From Calditrichia bacterium (GTDB lineage: Bacteria; Calditrichota; Calditrichia; RBG-13-44-9; J075), in contig JANQRS010000008.1 of the NCBI GenBank assembly GCA_028284445.1, positions 29,566 through 93,565 of the forward strand: DNA of 64,000 bases, written 5' to 3'. The notes beneath the pieces were generated by a model. The model was not told the origin of the DNA. It did not search any database and was given only the letters and a program-made list of their open reading frames with translations. Positions 1 to 9,919 of this stretch are shown piece after piece (within the stretch, counting starts at the first letter, position 1; each line of letters starts with the position of its first letter). Both the position numbers and the translations under genes were made by a program.

Positions 1-1
1 G

Positions 2-3000
2 CTGGCAGAAAACAACGCGCTGTATCGCAATGATGGCGGCGATAATTTCACAAAAATCATCAGCGGTGATATCGTAAATGATCAGGGCCGTTCTTTTGGC
101 GCCAGTTGGGTTGATTATGACAGCGACGGGTTCGTTGATCTTTACGTCGCGAACATTGGCGCGAATTTCCTCTACAAAAATAACGGTAACGGGACCTTCT
201 CATCTGTCTCAGTTGGCGACATCGTAGAAGACAAAGAAAATTCAGTCGGTGCCAGCTGGGTAGACTACAATGGTGATGGTTATCCGGACGTTTTTGTTGC
301 CAATACCACAGCGCCCGGTGGTCAGAACAACACGCTTTATCAAAACAATGGTGACGGCAGCTTCACCAAAATATTAACCGGACCTATTGTCAGCGATGGC
401 GGCGTATCCAATGGGGGTAGCTGGGGTGATTATGACAGTGACGGTGATCCGGACCTCTATGTGGCCAACGGTGCAGAAGGGTTTTCAGCAGAAAATTTTC
501 TTTACCGTAATGTTGGCAATGGGCAATTTGAGCGAGTATTCGATTCCGGTACAACGGATGATAGCAGACAAAGCTATGGCAGCAGCTGGATCGACTTTGA
601 TAACGACGGAGATCTCGACCTCTACGTAGCCAATTCTCGCCGGGACAATCAGCTTTTCGAAAACGACGGTAGTGGACAATTTACACCGGTGACATTCGTC
701 GGACCGGTGAGTGATGGCGGTGCATCAATTGCCTGCGGCTGGAGCGATTATGATCTTGATGGTGATCTGGATCTGTTTGTTGCCAATGCTGTCCAGCAGA
801 ACTTCATTTATGAAAGTAATATCCCTGTCGGCCGGCATATGTTTGTTCAAACGCAAGGGATCTTTAGCAACACGTTTGGTATTGGATCGCGAATTCGGAT
901 GAAAGTGAGTTTGCAGGGGAGTCAGGCGCCGGTTTGGCTGGTGAGAGATATTCTTGCCCAAAGCGGACACAATGCCCAGCAAGGTGTGTCTGCACATTTT
1001 GGCCTTGGTGAAGCCAGCGTGATTGACAGTCTTGAAATTCTATGGCCGAACGGCGCTGTCCAAACGATGATTGACGTGCCGGTTCAGGATACACTGACAA
1101 TAATTGAGTCCAATGGACAATCAATCCTTTCCGGGCCTGTGGTGGAAGATGAAGCAAATTCGCAGGACGTGACTTGGGGTGACTATGATAATGATGGTGA
1201 TCTTGATCTCTACGTGGCGAATACCGGACCCAATAATCTCTACCGAAATCTTGGCGACGGCAATTTTGAGCGCGTTACAGATGGTGACCTTGTCACTGAC
1301 GATCAGCTTTCGACTAGTGCTACCTGGGTTGATTATGATAATGACGGCGACGTGGACCTCTTTGTAACCAACGGTTCTATGGATGTCCGGGCCGCAAATA
1401 ACCTCTATCAGAATAACGGTGATGGCAGCTTTTTATCGGCAGATGCCGGGGAATTAACCGGCAGTAGATTCAGATCGTTTGAGTCAGCCTGGGGGGATTT
1501 GGATAATGATGGCGATCTGGATGTAATTGTTGCCAATTTTGCAAATCCTACAGTGGTCTATCTGAACCAGAGTGATGGCACCTTTCGTTCGGATCGGCAA
1601 TCCACCATAAGTGCTGTAGCCAATCGCGCGTTTGGTGTCAGCCTTGCCGACTATGACAACGACGGTGACCTCGATGTCTTTATTGCAAATTTTGGTACCA
1701 ATAATTCACTATTCGAAAACCAGGGAAACGCCCGGTTTGTACAAATCGAAACTGGAGATATTGTCCAGAATAAGGGCCAATCTGCAACAGGTATCTGGGC
1801 GGATTATGATCTGGATGGCGATCTTGATATCTTCGTTCCGAATGGCAGAGAAAACTTCTTATATGAAAACATAGGCAGCGGTACATTTACCAGGATTCTG
1901 GGTAGTCCGCTGGTGACAAATGAAGCCTTCTCTCCCGGCGCAGCCTGGGGAGATTATGACAATGATGGTGATCCGGATCTTTATATTAGTAATATTGACA
2001 GACCGGATGAGTTATATCGAAACATTGGCGGCGGAGAATTTGTTCTGGTGAACGCGCTTAGTGGTCCGGCCAGCAGGAGCGATTCCAGTTCCTCAATTAA
2101 CTGTACTTGGGCAGATTATGATAATGATGGCGATTTGGATATCTATGTCGCGAAAGGTGATTTTGAGCCTGATTCAACGGCAAGGAATCGTCTTTACCGC
2201 TTTACCAATCGGGCCAATAGCAAGCCGGCCAACCCGGCCAATCTTTCTTATCAAATTATAGACAATAACACCGTTCAGCTTGTATGGGATGCCGGCGAAG
2301 ATGGTGAAACGCCGCAGCGTGCGCTCAAATACGGTCTCTACCTGGGGACCTCGCCAGGTGGCAATGATGTGATTGCCTCAAATGCAGACAATCAGTCCGG
2401 CTTTCGACGGGTTATTGATGAAGGCAGTAAAAGCCTGACCACTGGCCGGCTATTGACGGACGTCCCGCTGGGTGAATTCTTCTGGTCCGTTCAGGCAATT
2501 GATGGGGCATTTAGCGGATCTGAATTTGCCGCCGAGCAAAAATTTCGGCGCAGTATTGAGCAAAATTTGGCAGGCGTGGGATTATCCGGCGGGATTGCCA
2601 ATTGGATTGATTACGATGTGGATGGCGATCTGGATATTTTTCTGACCGGGGAAGATGCCGCCGGAGAATTGAAAGCAGTTCTTTATCGTAACGATTCCAA
2701 AGGATATACGATCGATAGCCTTGCTGTGGAAATGCTTGTAGCGACAGGAGATGGTGCAGCTGCCTGGAGCGATTATGATAATGATGGTGATCCCGACATC
2801 TTTTTGAGCGGATTGCTTGCTGATGGCGCACCTTCGGCGCGCCTCTACCGAAATGAAAATGGCATTTTGGTACCTGTTGTGGATTTGGATGAGGTCTTTA
2901 TTGATGTCGCAAGTGGCGCAGCTGCCTGGGCTGATTATGACAACGACGGCGATGTAGACCTGTTAGTTGCGGGCGAAACGGCCAGCGGGCTCCCACTTAC

Positions 3001-5902
3001 AGCTCTGTACCGCAATCAGGATGCTACCTTTGAGTTGGATTTCGGGGTCTCTGATATACTGGCGAATGTCCGGCATGCCGCTTTGGCCTGGAGTGATTAC
3101 GATCTTGACAGCGATCTGGATGTATTTATCAGCGGAGACTCTGAAGATGGTGTGGTCAGCCGGTTGTATGAAAACACCGACGGTGATTTCCGGCAGGTTG
3201 TTGCACCAATTCCTGGTGTCCAAAAAGCGGCTCTTGATTGGGGCGACTATGATAACGACGGTGATCCCGATTTACTGTTAAGTGGCGAATTTGGTGGATT
3301 CAAGATCTTGCGCATTTATCGCAACAATCGTCTTCAGGGATTTTCTGAGATCAATCCGGGACTGCCCGGAATTTCTAACGGCAGCCTGTATTGGGCGGAT
3401 TATGATAATGATGGCGATCTGGATATTCTGCTGAACGGCAGTGGGGATGATGGCGCAATTAGCCAGTCTTATCGCAACGACAATGGACAATTTATTGCAG
3501 ACGAAGGTATTACTTTGTGGATAGATCAGGTTGAGGATGGATATCTGACAGTCGGAGATGCAGATGGCGATTTTGATCTTGATATTCTTCTCAGCGGTTC
3601 CCTCGACGCAATACCGGTTAGTAGAACATTTTTGTATGCTGGCGCCCAAACCAACCGGCCTTCACCACCAACCGGTTTACAAACATTGGCTGTTGGCGAC
3701 AGCGTTATTTTTGAATGGGAACCGGGCGAGGACGACTTAACGCCCGTTTCAGGGTTGACTTACAACCTCCGCGTTGGGACATCACCGGGAGCTGCTGACA
3801 TCTTCTCAGCGATGTCAGATTCAAGTGGACGCCAGCTTCTACCGCAGAAAGGCAATGCCGGTCATAATACCAGCTGGAAAATCCAGGGCTTAGCCATGGA
3901 CACCTACTATTGGAGTGTTCAGACAATTGATCATTCATTAAACGGATCTGAATTTAGCGCAGAAGCGATGATTGCTTATAATCCGCCGATCATCGTGAAT
4001 CCACCGGCCGATACCCTGGTTGGTAACACCAGCCCTTTTTCGATTGATCTGAACACGGTTTTCCGCGATCCCGGCCAAAGCGTTCTGGTATTCTCGGCAT
4101 CGTCCTCCGACAGTTCAATTGTCAGCGTAGGGATAGGAGCCAATTCGACGATAACAATTACGCCACTTCGTCTGGGTAGCGTCACAATAGAATTGACGGC
4201 GCGCAATGATCGTCAGGGTTTTCAACGAACGGATTTCCAAATCGAGGTTGACCAGACCCCGATCGTTGGCATACCGCGTTACGAAGATATTGCACAAATT
4301 GATCAACCACATTTTGTAGCTACAACCATTACGGACAATCAAGCAATTGAAACGCTTAATACCGTCATTTATTTTCGGCGTGGCGGTGACCCGAATTTCT
4401 TTAACGCGCCCATGACTTTTGGCGGTGCGTCCGGCGAATTTGAGTTCATGATCCCTGATTTCGTGATCGATGATCGCGGTGCGGATTTCTACATTGAGGC
4501 AACCGACGAGCGGAACTTGATGAGTCGCGAGTGGTCTGCTGAACGCTACCAGGCAATTCGTGTTCAATTCCCCGGTATTCGCCGGAATGAGCCACAGCCC
4601 TTCGGAACTGAACAAACAGCTTACCGGCTTTTTTCTATACCTTACGAGTTGGATAATAACGGCGTTCTGGCCACGCTGGAAGATGAATTGGGTGAATATG
4701 ATATAACTCGCTGGCGATTTTTTGAAATATTGGAAAACAAACAGGTACGCGAGTTCCCGAACGTAACCGAAATCCGGCCCGGGCATGCTTATTGGCTTGC
4801 AGTTAGCACAGAGGGCATAACTTTGGGTGGTGGACCAGGCAAAACGATTCGGACCGATGAACCCTATAAAATAGCGCTTCATGCCGGTTGGAATGCTATC
4901 GCTACGCCTTTCAATTACTCGATTCCAAGGTCAAATCTCAGTCTGGTAAGCGGTGACAGTATTGCAATGGACCATTACCGCAGTCGCTGGCTTGGTAATG
5001 AGGCTGTGGATCAGTTATTGCCCTTCGAAGGATACATCCTGATGAATGCATCTTCGACTGAAGCAGATACCTTGCTTATCGATCCCGTGATAAAGGAATC
5101 TGCAGGAAAGCAGCCCGGAAAGAAGCAAGTGGTTGATAAAAGCGGAAAAGATGAATGGCGTATCGAAATCCACGCTCGCAATCAACAGGCGCGGGATGTG
5201 GTAAATATTGCCGGTGTATCGGAAGGTGCTCTCAATGGGTATGGCTTGGAGGATGCGCCTGAGCCGCTCTTTATTGGCCAGTATGTTGCCGTATATTTTC
5301 CCCATCCTGAATGGGGTAAGTCTATCGATGCCTTTACAGCCGATATTCGAAAGCCGTTTGAGAACCACGCAATTTGGGAATTTGAGTTAAAGACCAATTT
5401 TACCGATGAAGTTTCGCTTGCGTTCGAAGGGCTTGAGGATGTGCCGGAAGCTTATCATGTATGGCTTTTGGATGACGTGACCATGACTTCAAAAGATTTA
5501 CGCATTGACAACCGGTATTCAATTGCCGGGCGTGACGCTCGCCATCCGCGTCGATTAAAATTGCTTGTCGGTGATCCGGATGAAATCGAGTCCATTCTCG
5601 ATGAATATCAGGTCTTGCCGGAGCAATTTGAGCTGCATCAGAATTTTCCTAATCCATTTAATCCTTCGACAACTGTTCGGTTTGGCTTGCCTTCATCCGG
5701 ACAGGTGAATCTGGTTGTTTATAATGTACTTGGGCAAACAATACGTGAATTGAGCCGCCAGGAATTTTTTGAGGCCGGCTACCATACCCGTGTCTGGGAT
5801 GGCCGAAACGATGGCGGACAGAAAGTTGCCAGCGGTGTCTATTTCCTGCGCATGCAGACGGCCGGCTTTGTGAAAACAAAGAAGATGCTATTGATTGAGT
5901 AG
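2..5902 (+). CDS. FG-GAP/VCBS-repeat surface protein with ASPIC/UnbV segment and T9SS-type C-terminal domain (5' partial)
   Basis: The frame is open from base 2 with no start, so the gene begins outside the window; about 1,966 residues are visible. Most of it is a repeat whose core reads DYDNDGDLDLYVAN or close variants, the calcium-binding FG-GAP/VCBS blade of beta-propellers. An ASPIC/UnbV segment (about 836-1105, ending LEILWPNG) separates blocks of blades. Two fibronectin-like segments (about 2210-2550 and 3650-3990) share a FWSVQ-ID--GSEF signature. The last ~85 residues carry QNFPNPFNPSTT, GVYFLRMQ and a final KKMLLIE, the usual layout of a type IX secretion sorting domain. It is likely exported and surface-bound, perhaps an adhesin; ligand unknown. 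A GTG at 461 is internal, not the start. Confidence 0.9.
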   Translation: MAENNALYRNDGGDNFTKIISGDIVNDQGRSFGASWVDYDSDGFVDLYVANIGANFLYKNNGNGTFSSVSVGDIVEDKENSVGASWVDYNGDGYPDVFVANTTAPGGQNNTLYQNNGDGSFTKILTGPIVSDGGVSNGGSWGDYDSDGDPDLYVANGAEGFSAENFLYRNVGNGQFERVFDSGTTDDSRQSYGSSWIDFDNDGDLDLYVANSRRDNQLFENDGSGQFTPVTFVGPVSDGGASIACGWSDYDLDGDLDLFVANAVQQNFIYESNIPVGRHMFVQTQGIFSNTFGIGSRIRMKVSLQGSQAPVWLVRDILAQSGHNAQQGVSAHFGLGEASVIDSLEILWPNGAVQTMIDVPVQDTLTIIESNGQSILSGPVVEDEANSQDVTWGDYDNDGDLDLYVANTGPNNLYRNLGDGNFERVTDGDLVTDDQLSTSATWVDYDNDGDVDLFVTNGSMDVRAANNLYQNNGDGSFLSADAGELTGSRFRSFESAWGDLDNDGDLDVIVANFANPTVVYLNQSDGTFRSDRQSTISAVANRAFGVSLADYDNDGDLDVFIANFGTNNSLFENQGNARFVQIETGDIVQNKGQSATGIWADYDLDGDLDIFVPNGRENFLYENIGSGTFTRILGSPLVTNEAFSPGAAWGDYDNDGDPDLYISNIDRPDELYRNIGGGEFVLVNALSGPASRSDSSSSINCTWADYDNDGDLDIYVAKGDFEPDSTARNRLYRFTNRANSKPANPANLSYQIIDNNTVQLVWDAGEDGETPQRALKYGLYLGTSPGGNDVIASNADNQSGFRRVIDEGSKSLTTGRLLTDVPLGEFFWSVQAIDGAFSGSEFAAEQKFRRSIEQNLAGVGLSGGIANWIDYDVDGDLDIFLTGEDAAGELKAVLYRNDSKGYTIDSLAVEMLVATGDGAAAWSDYDNDGDPDIFLSGLLADGAPSARLYRNENGILVPVVDLDEVFIDVASGAAAWADYDNDGDVDLLVAGETASGLPLTALYRNQDATFELDFGVSDILANVRHAALAWSDYDLDSDLDVFISGDSEDGVVSRLYENTDGDFRQVVAPIPGVQKAALDWGDYDNDGDPDLLLSGEFGGFKILRIYRNNRLQGFSEINPGLPGISNGSLYWADYDNDGDLDILLNGSGDDGAISQSYRNDNGQFIADEGITLWIDQVEDGYLTVGDADGDFDLDILLSGSLDAIPVSRTFLYAGAQTNRPSPPTGLQTLAVGDSVIFEWEPGEDDLTPVSGLTYNLRVGTSPGAADIFSAMSDSSGRQLLPQKGNAGHNTSWKIQGLAMDTYYWSVQTIDHSLNGSEFSAEAMIAYNPPIIVNPPADTLVGNTSPFSIDLNTVFRDPGQSVLVFSASSSDSSIVSVGIGANSTITITPLRLGSVTIELTARNDRQGFQRTDFQIEVDQTPIVGIPRYEDIAQIDQPHFVATTITDNQAIETLNTVIYFRRGGDPNFFNAPMTFGGASGEFEFMIPDFVIDDRGADFYIEATDERNLMSREWSAERYQAIRVQFPGIRRNEPQPFGTEQTAYRLFSIPYELDNNGVLATLEDELGEYDITRWRFFEILENKQVREFPNVTEIRPGHAYWLAVSTEGITLGGGPGKTIRTDEPYKIALHAGWNAIATPFNYSIPRSNLSLVSGDSIAMDHYRSRWLGNEAVDQLLPFEGYILMNASSTEADTLLIDPVIKESAGKQPGKKQVVDKSGKDEWRIEIHARNQQARDVVNIAGVSEGALNGYGLEDAPEPLFIGQYVAVYFPHPEWGKSIDAFTADIRKPFENHAIWEFELKTNFTDEVSLAFEGLEDVPEAYHVWLLDDVTMTSKDLRIDNRYSIAGRDARHPRRLKLLVGDPDEIESILDEYQVLPEQFELHQNFPNPFNPSTTVRFGLPSSGQVNLVVYNVLGQTIRELSRQEFFEAGYHTRVWDGRNDGGQKVASGVYFLRMQTAGFVKTKKMLLIE

Positions 5903-5910
5903 TGCCTTTA

Positions 5911-6143
5911 GACAGGATGAACAGGATTGACAGGATTTTCAAAAACCTTTCGGCACAGATTTACACCGATCTGCACAGCTGGACACAAAAGATTCATAAT
6001 GTATAGAAAGTCAAGAATTAGTTAGAAGAGAGTTATTAATTCCAAACCTTTTAGCTTTAAATCTATCTTTCCTATCTGTGGAAATCTGTGTGGATCCGTG
6101 TGGAGAGGTTTTAATCTCTTTGGATCATCCTGCTTATCCTGTC
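5911..6143. repeat. Imperfect long inverted repeat filling the intergenic gap
   Basis: The left end has GACAGGATGAACAGGATTG followed by AAAACCT and CACAGATTTACAC. The right end, read in reverse complement, has GACAGGATAAGCAGGATG, then AAAACCTCTCCACACGG and ACACAGATTTCCACAG. The two ends therefore form a roughly 70-base imperfect inverted repeat around an A/T-rich centre. It lies between two convergent genes and overlaps the stop of the kinase gene at 6143. It could be a MITE-like remnant or a bidirectional terminator structure; no coding capacity is seen. Confidence 0.5.
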
Positions 6144-8731
6144 TAAAAAACACACCGGAATCCAACGTCCGGTAGAATGCTATTGGGATTTGCCTGAGTT
6201 TTTAAGAACGCCAGGCCTGATATGGCGCCGCGATTGCGATAAGAGCCACCACGAATAAAGTGTTGGCTATTTTCTTCGGCAACCCACTCCATCACGTTAC
6301 CGGTCATATCAAATACCCCTGTCTGGCTGCAGCCTGTGGGAAACTTATCGACTCTTGATGTCCGGCCAAGCATGAATTCTCCAGTATTCGCGAGTTCCGC
6401 TTTAAATGTATTTCCCCATGCATAATAGTTGCCTCCTTCGCTCCGGGCAGCACCTTCCCATTCATCATTGGTTGGCAAGCGTCCACCCACCCATTGGCAA
6501 AATGCGTCCGCATCGCGATAGCGGATATGGGTCACAGGGTGATAGCGGTATTTCGACAAAAACGGGAATTCCGACCAGCTCAACAAATCCCGCTGCCAAT
6601 GCTCCGGCCAGGGATAATTGTTTTGGCTAACAAATTGATAGTATTCCTCATTGGTGACGAGGAATTTACGCATCTGGAAGGCGTTTATTCGAATTGTATG
6701 AGACTGTTTGTGTCGCAGGCGTTTTATATCCGACGCCGCTAAATTATGTGCTCTACCTAGCTCGGACAAGTCTTTTGAACTTATCCCTAATGCATAATTG
6801 CCGGCGGGAATATCTGCCAAATCCGCAAGCAGCGGCGCCATGCTGAGCGGTCCAGACGATACATCCTTTACATAGCGGAATCCGATATCCTCTTTCTTTA
6901 ATGCTGCCCGGGTTGGCATGCGAAACCAGGCTGCGGAAAATAGCTCACCAAGATATTGCCAGGACCCGCCTCTGGTATGTTTCATCTCTGCTTCGCCACC
7001 GTCAACCCATTCCCAGACATTCCCGGCCATATTCATAACCCCATCCGCTGATGCGCCTTCCGGTAGCGCATCAACCGCCAGCAGTTCATCTCCACTGGCC
7101 TCATGACGCTCAAGCGTTTGGCAGAAGAAATCACCATTGCTTTTTTGCCAGCGATGTCCCCAGGGATAAGCCAGCCCCTGTTTGCCGCGTGCTGCTCTTT
7201 CCCATTCGTTGTTCAAGGGGAGACGCGCATGTTTCCACTGACAAAACGCCTCTGCATCATTAAAGCTAATATTTACAACCGGCAATTGCCCGCCGCTAAG
7301 CAGGTGGCTTTGATCGCTGTTTTGCTGCCAATGCAGCGGTGGTACCCATTTTACGGCATCCACAAAATCGCGATATTCATCATTGGAAACTGCATGGCGG
7401 GAAATCTCAAATGCCGGGATTTCCACACGGGTTTCCGCTGGAAACTGAAATTGGGCCCGATGTTCTCCGCTTAGGGTAAATTTCTTGGTAAGCCTGGCAA
7501 GAGTTTTTGGACGCGCGCCGATAATCGCCGGTCCACCGGAAATAGCGACCAGCTCATTTATTTGCCCGCTATCAATGCTGTCAGAAGCAACGGTAAGTGG
7601 CATTGAAACGGGAACTGCCGGCGTTGGTGGATCCGGTGTTGCGGAGGCCTCGGTAAGCGGTTGCCAGCGTCTGAAACCATCTGAAGTGTTGCATATCGCG
7701 CAGGTAGATTGTAGGTGACGGGTATTCACAATAAAGCCGCAATTTCGGCAAGAGAGATAGACATCCGAATTCGTGGATGTCTTCAGCAATTCCTCCTTCA
7801 AATCTGCTAGTACAGATAAAATTACGCTGAAGTTTGGCAGGCGTTGCTCAAAATCGACCTGAATACAATCAATCATAAAATCGATGAAGCGAGACGGGAG
7901 TCCCAATGCTTCCAGATCCGGAATGACCACTTCCTGTTGATGTGCTGCCAGGATGTCCTTCACGGCGGTTGCGGATTGCCCCATATACAACAGCTTATGG
8001 GTTTCTTCGCGCGGGTTGATGCACTTCCCGGTCAACATCTCATAGAGAATACCACCAAAATAGTAGATGTCGCCAGTGATTGAATAAGATTTGCCCCTGT
8101 CGGGCGGGAAGAGTTCCGGCGGCATGTATGCCGACTTCCCAATCGCTCCTTCCGACACTGCACCGATGGTTGCGAACTGAATTTCATCGTCCGCAGTTAG
8201 CAGATCCTTGGCCAGGCCCCAATCGTTGACCTTGGCCTCACATTTGTTTGAAATGAGGATGTTGCTGGCATCAAGATCGCGATGAACAAAGCAGCTGGCG
8301 CCATTTTTTGCCGGTACCGTCACGTATACCATTGCTGAAGCAATAACCGTAGCCCATTTCAACACCTGCGGATAAGCAATAGCGCTGCTGTGGGTGCGCT
8401 GGACGATGTCCCGCAGGTCAGCGCCATTCACGAATTCGAAAAAGGTGTAGGTCACCTTGTCATTGACGTCGAAACGATAGGGGTCAATCAGTGTCACGAT
8501 GTTTGGATGGCGACTGACGATCTGGGAGATTTTGATTTCGCGGGTAAAAAGATCGGTCATAAACTGGTCATGCATATGACTGCGCCGCAGGCGCTTTGCG
8601 ATGAACTGTTTTCCGGGATCACGTTTGTCTTCTACCAGGTAAACCAGGGCTGTTTTTGGCGGAAAAACTTTAACGATACGAAACCGGTTCAATATGATGT
8701 CGCCGATGCCTTTCGTGTCATAACCAGCCAT
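6143..8731 (-). CDS. Hanks-type Ser/Thr protein kinase with zinc ribbon and two FGE-sulfatase-like domains
   Basis: 862 residues. The N-terminal kinase domain (about 13-310) shows an AKRLRR lysine (K46), the catalytic loop HRDLDASN (150-157), NDWG in place of DFG (169-172) and a MPPE activation segment. A CxxC...CxxC zinc ribbon follows (C328, C331, C344, C347). Two formylglycine-generating-enzyme/SUMF1-like domains occupy about 390-580 and 645-862, each with GN-(V)WEW/MEW, RGGSW/Y and a closing GFR. No membrane segment is visible, so it is probably cytoplasmic. It is divergent from the sigma-like operon at 8930. The catalytic-loop lysine is replaced by Asp, so activity is uncertain. The FGE-like domains are likely non-catalytic binding modules, as in many signalling proteins of this type. 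Confidence 0.88.
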   Translation of the reverse strand: MAGYDTKGIGDIILNRFRIVKVFPPKTALVYLVEDKRDPGKQFIAKRLRRSHMHDQFMTDLFTREIKISQIVSRHPNIVTLIDPYRFDVNDKVTYTFFEFVNGADLRDIVQRTHSSAIAYPQVLKWATVIASAMVYVTVPAKNGASCFVHRDLDASNILISNKCEAKVNDWGLAKDLLTADDEIQFATIGAVSEGAIGKSAYMPPELFPPDRGKSYSITGDIYYFGGILYEMLTGKCINPREETHKLLYMGQSATAVKDILAAHQQEVVIPDLEALGLPSRFIDFMIDCIQVDFEQRLPNFSVILSVLADLKEELLKTSTNSDVYLSCRNCGFIVNTRHLQSTCAICNTSDGFRRWQPLTEASATPDPPTPAVPVSMPLTVASDSIDSGQINELVAISGGPAIIGARPKTLARLTKKFTLSGEHRAQFQFPAETRVEIPAFEISRHAVSNDEYRDFVDAVKWVPPLHWQQNSDQSHLLSGGQLPVVNISFNDAEAFCQWKHARLPLNNEWERAARGKQGLAYPWGHRWQKSNGDFFCQTLERHEASGDELLAVDALPEGASADGVMNMAGNVWEWVDGGEAEMKHTRGGSWQYLGELFSAAWFRMPTRAALKKEDIGFRYVKDVSSGPLSMAPLLADLADIPAGNYALGISSKDLSELGRAHNLAASDIKRLRHKQSHTIRINAFQMRKFLVTNEEYYQFVSQNNYPWPEHWQRDLLSWSEFPFLSKYRYHPVTHIRYRDADAFCQWVGGRLPTNDEWEGAARSEGGNYYAWGNTFKAELANTGEFMLGRTSRVDKFPTGCSQTGVFDMTGNVMEWVAEENSQHFIRGGSYRNRGAISGLAFLKTQANPNSILPDVGFRCVF

Positions 8732-8929
8732 AAATGATTACCCGGAAAATTGAGAAATCTGATGCCTCAATAACTCTTGAATAATAGAATGGAAGCATTG
8801 TCCTGACATTGCGAATAGTGGCAGGAATGCTTATATTCAGTTTGCAGACTCCATTTGACTCCACGCTAAGGTAGCGAAAACCTCATAGATGTTTTTTGAT
8901 TCGCATCATGCGAAGATTGCTCAAAATAT

Positions 8930-9856
8930 ATGAAAAGCACGCAACAAAAGAAACTGATCCGCGCCTTCCTGGCGGGCGTTGCAATTGAGGCCAACTCACC
9001 GGAATTATTTGACCCGGAAACGAAAGCCGATTCGCCCGAAAAAAAGGCCGACTATTTTAGCTGGATTATTGCGCAACGTGCATTTAATGAATTGTACGAT
9101 TTCTTCCGCGAAGAACTCGGCAATATTGCCTGGGATCATCAGGCCATGAAGAAATATGGCGCAGATCCTGATAAAGTACAGGAAATCTATCTCAAAGCGC
9201 TTGATAAAGAGCGGCTGAAGCGGCAATTGGTGCAATACCGGGAAGATTTCGATTTTCATATCTTTCTGAAGACGCAATTTCGCTTCGGGAATATGGAACG
9301 CGCCAAGCGTTCATCTTATGTTACCCTCACGCCAAATACGGATGAAGATCCGGAAGCCTTTGATCGCCAGGTGCTCGATTCACTGCTGCAAAAAGCCTCG
9401 CCATTATCACAGCTGATTGAAAAGGAGCGCACTGATAAGCTGCTTTGGGTCATCTTTCACGACAAGCGCAATATTCCGCATTTCTTGCTGACATTTGAAT
9501 ATATGGCTCTCTTAAAAGACGCCGGCGCCCATCAAGGTGATGAGATTGTGGCCTTCCTCGGCGAAAAAACCGGCGGCGAATTGCATGGTAACTTCCGGGA
9601 GCTCTATGCTGAAGAATATCAGGGTGGGGAAGTCAGCGAGCTGGATGACATTGATCAGCCAATGCGCGATAATCTTGATCGCAAGATGACTGAGCTTTAC
9701 AAGCAGCCTCGCTACCAGGATTATGCCGCGCAGGACATCAAGGATGTTGAATTCAATGTATACTACACGATTGGCGATAAATCGAAGACTCAGCAGCTCA
9801 GTGTCTGGTTGAATAAAGTGAAGCGCAGGGCCCGGGAAAAATTGGGCGCAAAATAG
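8930..9856 (+). CDS. Divergent RNA polymerase sigma-70-like protein
   Basis: 308 residues, not confidently recognised. Residues about 70-130 resemble region 2 of ECF sigma factors: an acidic stretch, VQEIYLKAL, then a helix leading to a basic AKRSS. The final third resembles region 4, ending with a helix reading WLNKVKRRAREKLG, like the usual sigma C-terminus. It is much longer than a typical ECF sigma (about 180-200 residues). The next gene encodes a zf-HC2 protein, the common partner fold of ECF anti-sigmas, which supports the call. It is first in a three-gene operon (63-base gap, then a 4-base overlap) and divergent from the kinase gene. An unrelated helical regulator remains possible. Confidence 0.5.
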   Translation: MKSTQQKKLIRAFLAGVAIEANSPELFDPETKADSPEKKADYFSWIIAQRAFNELYDFFREELGNIAWDHQAMKKYGADPDKVQEIYLKALDKERLKRQLVQYREDFDFHIFLKTQFRFGNMERAKRSSYVTLTPNTDEDPEAFDRQVLDSLLQKASPLSQLIEKERTDKLLWVIFHDKRNIPHFLLTFEYMALLKDAGAHQGDEIVAFLGEKTGGELHGNFRELYAEEYQGGEVSELDDIDQPMRDNLDRKMTELYKQPRYQDYAAQDIKDVEFNVYYTIGDKSKTQQLSVWLNKVKRRAREKLGAK

Positions 9857-9919
9857 GAGCAATTTTTCAGAAGTTGATGCCTATATGTCCATGAGAAGAC
9901 CAAAAAAAGAGGTGCAGCA

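Noticed and set aside
4115..4882. 255-codon leftward open frame inside the FG-GAP gene
   Set aside because: It lies wholly antisense to a clear coding gene, has unusual composition and no ribosome site; a shadow of the repeats and biased codons.
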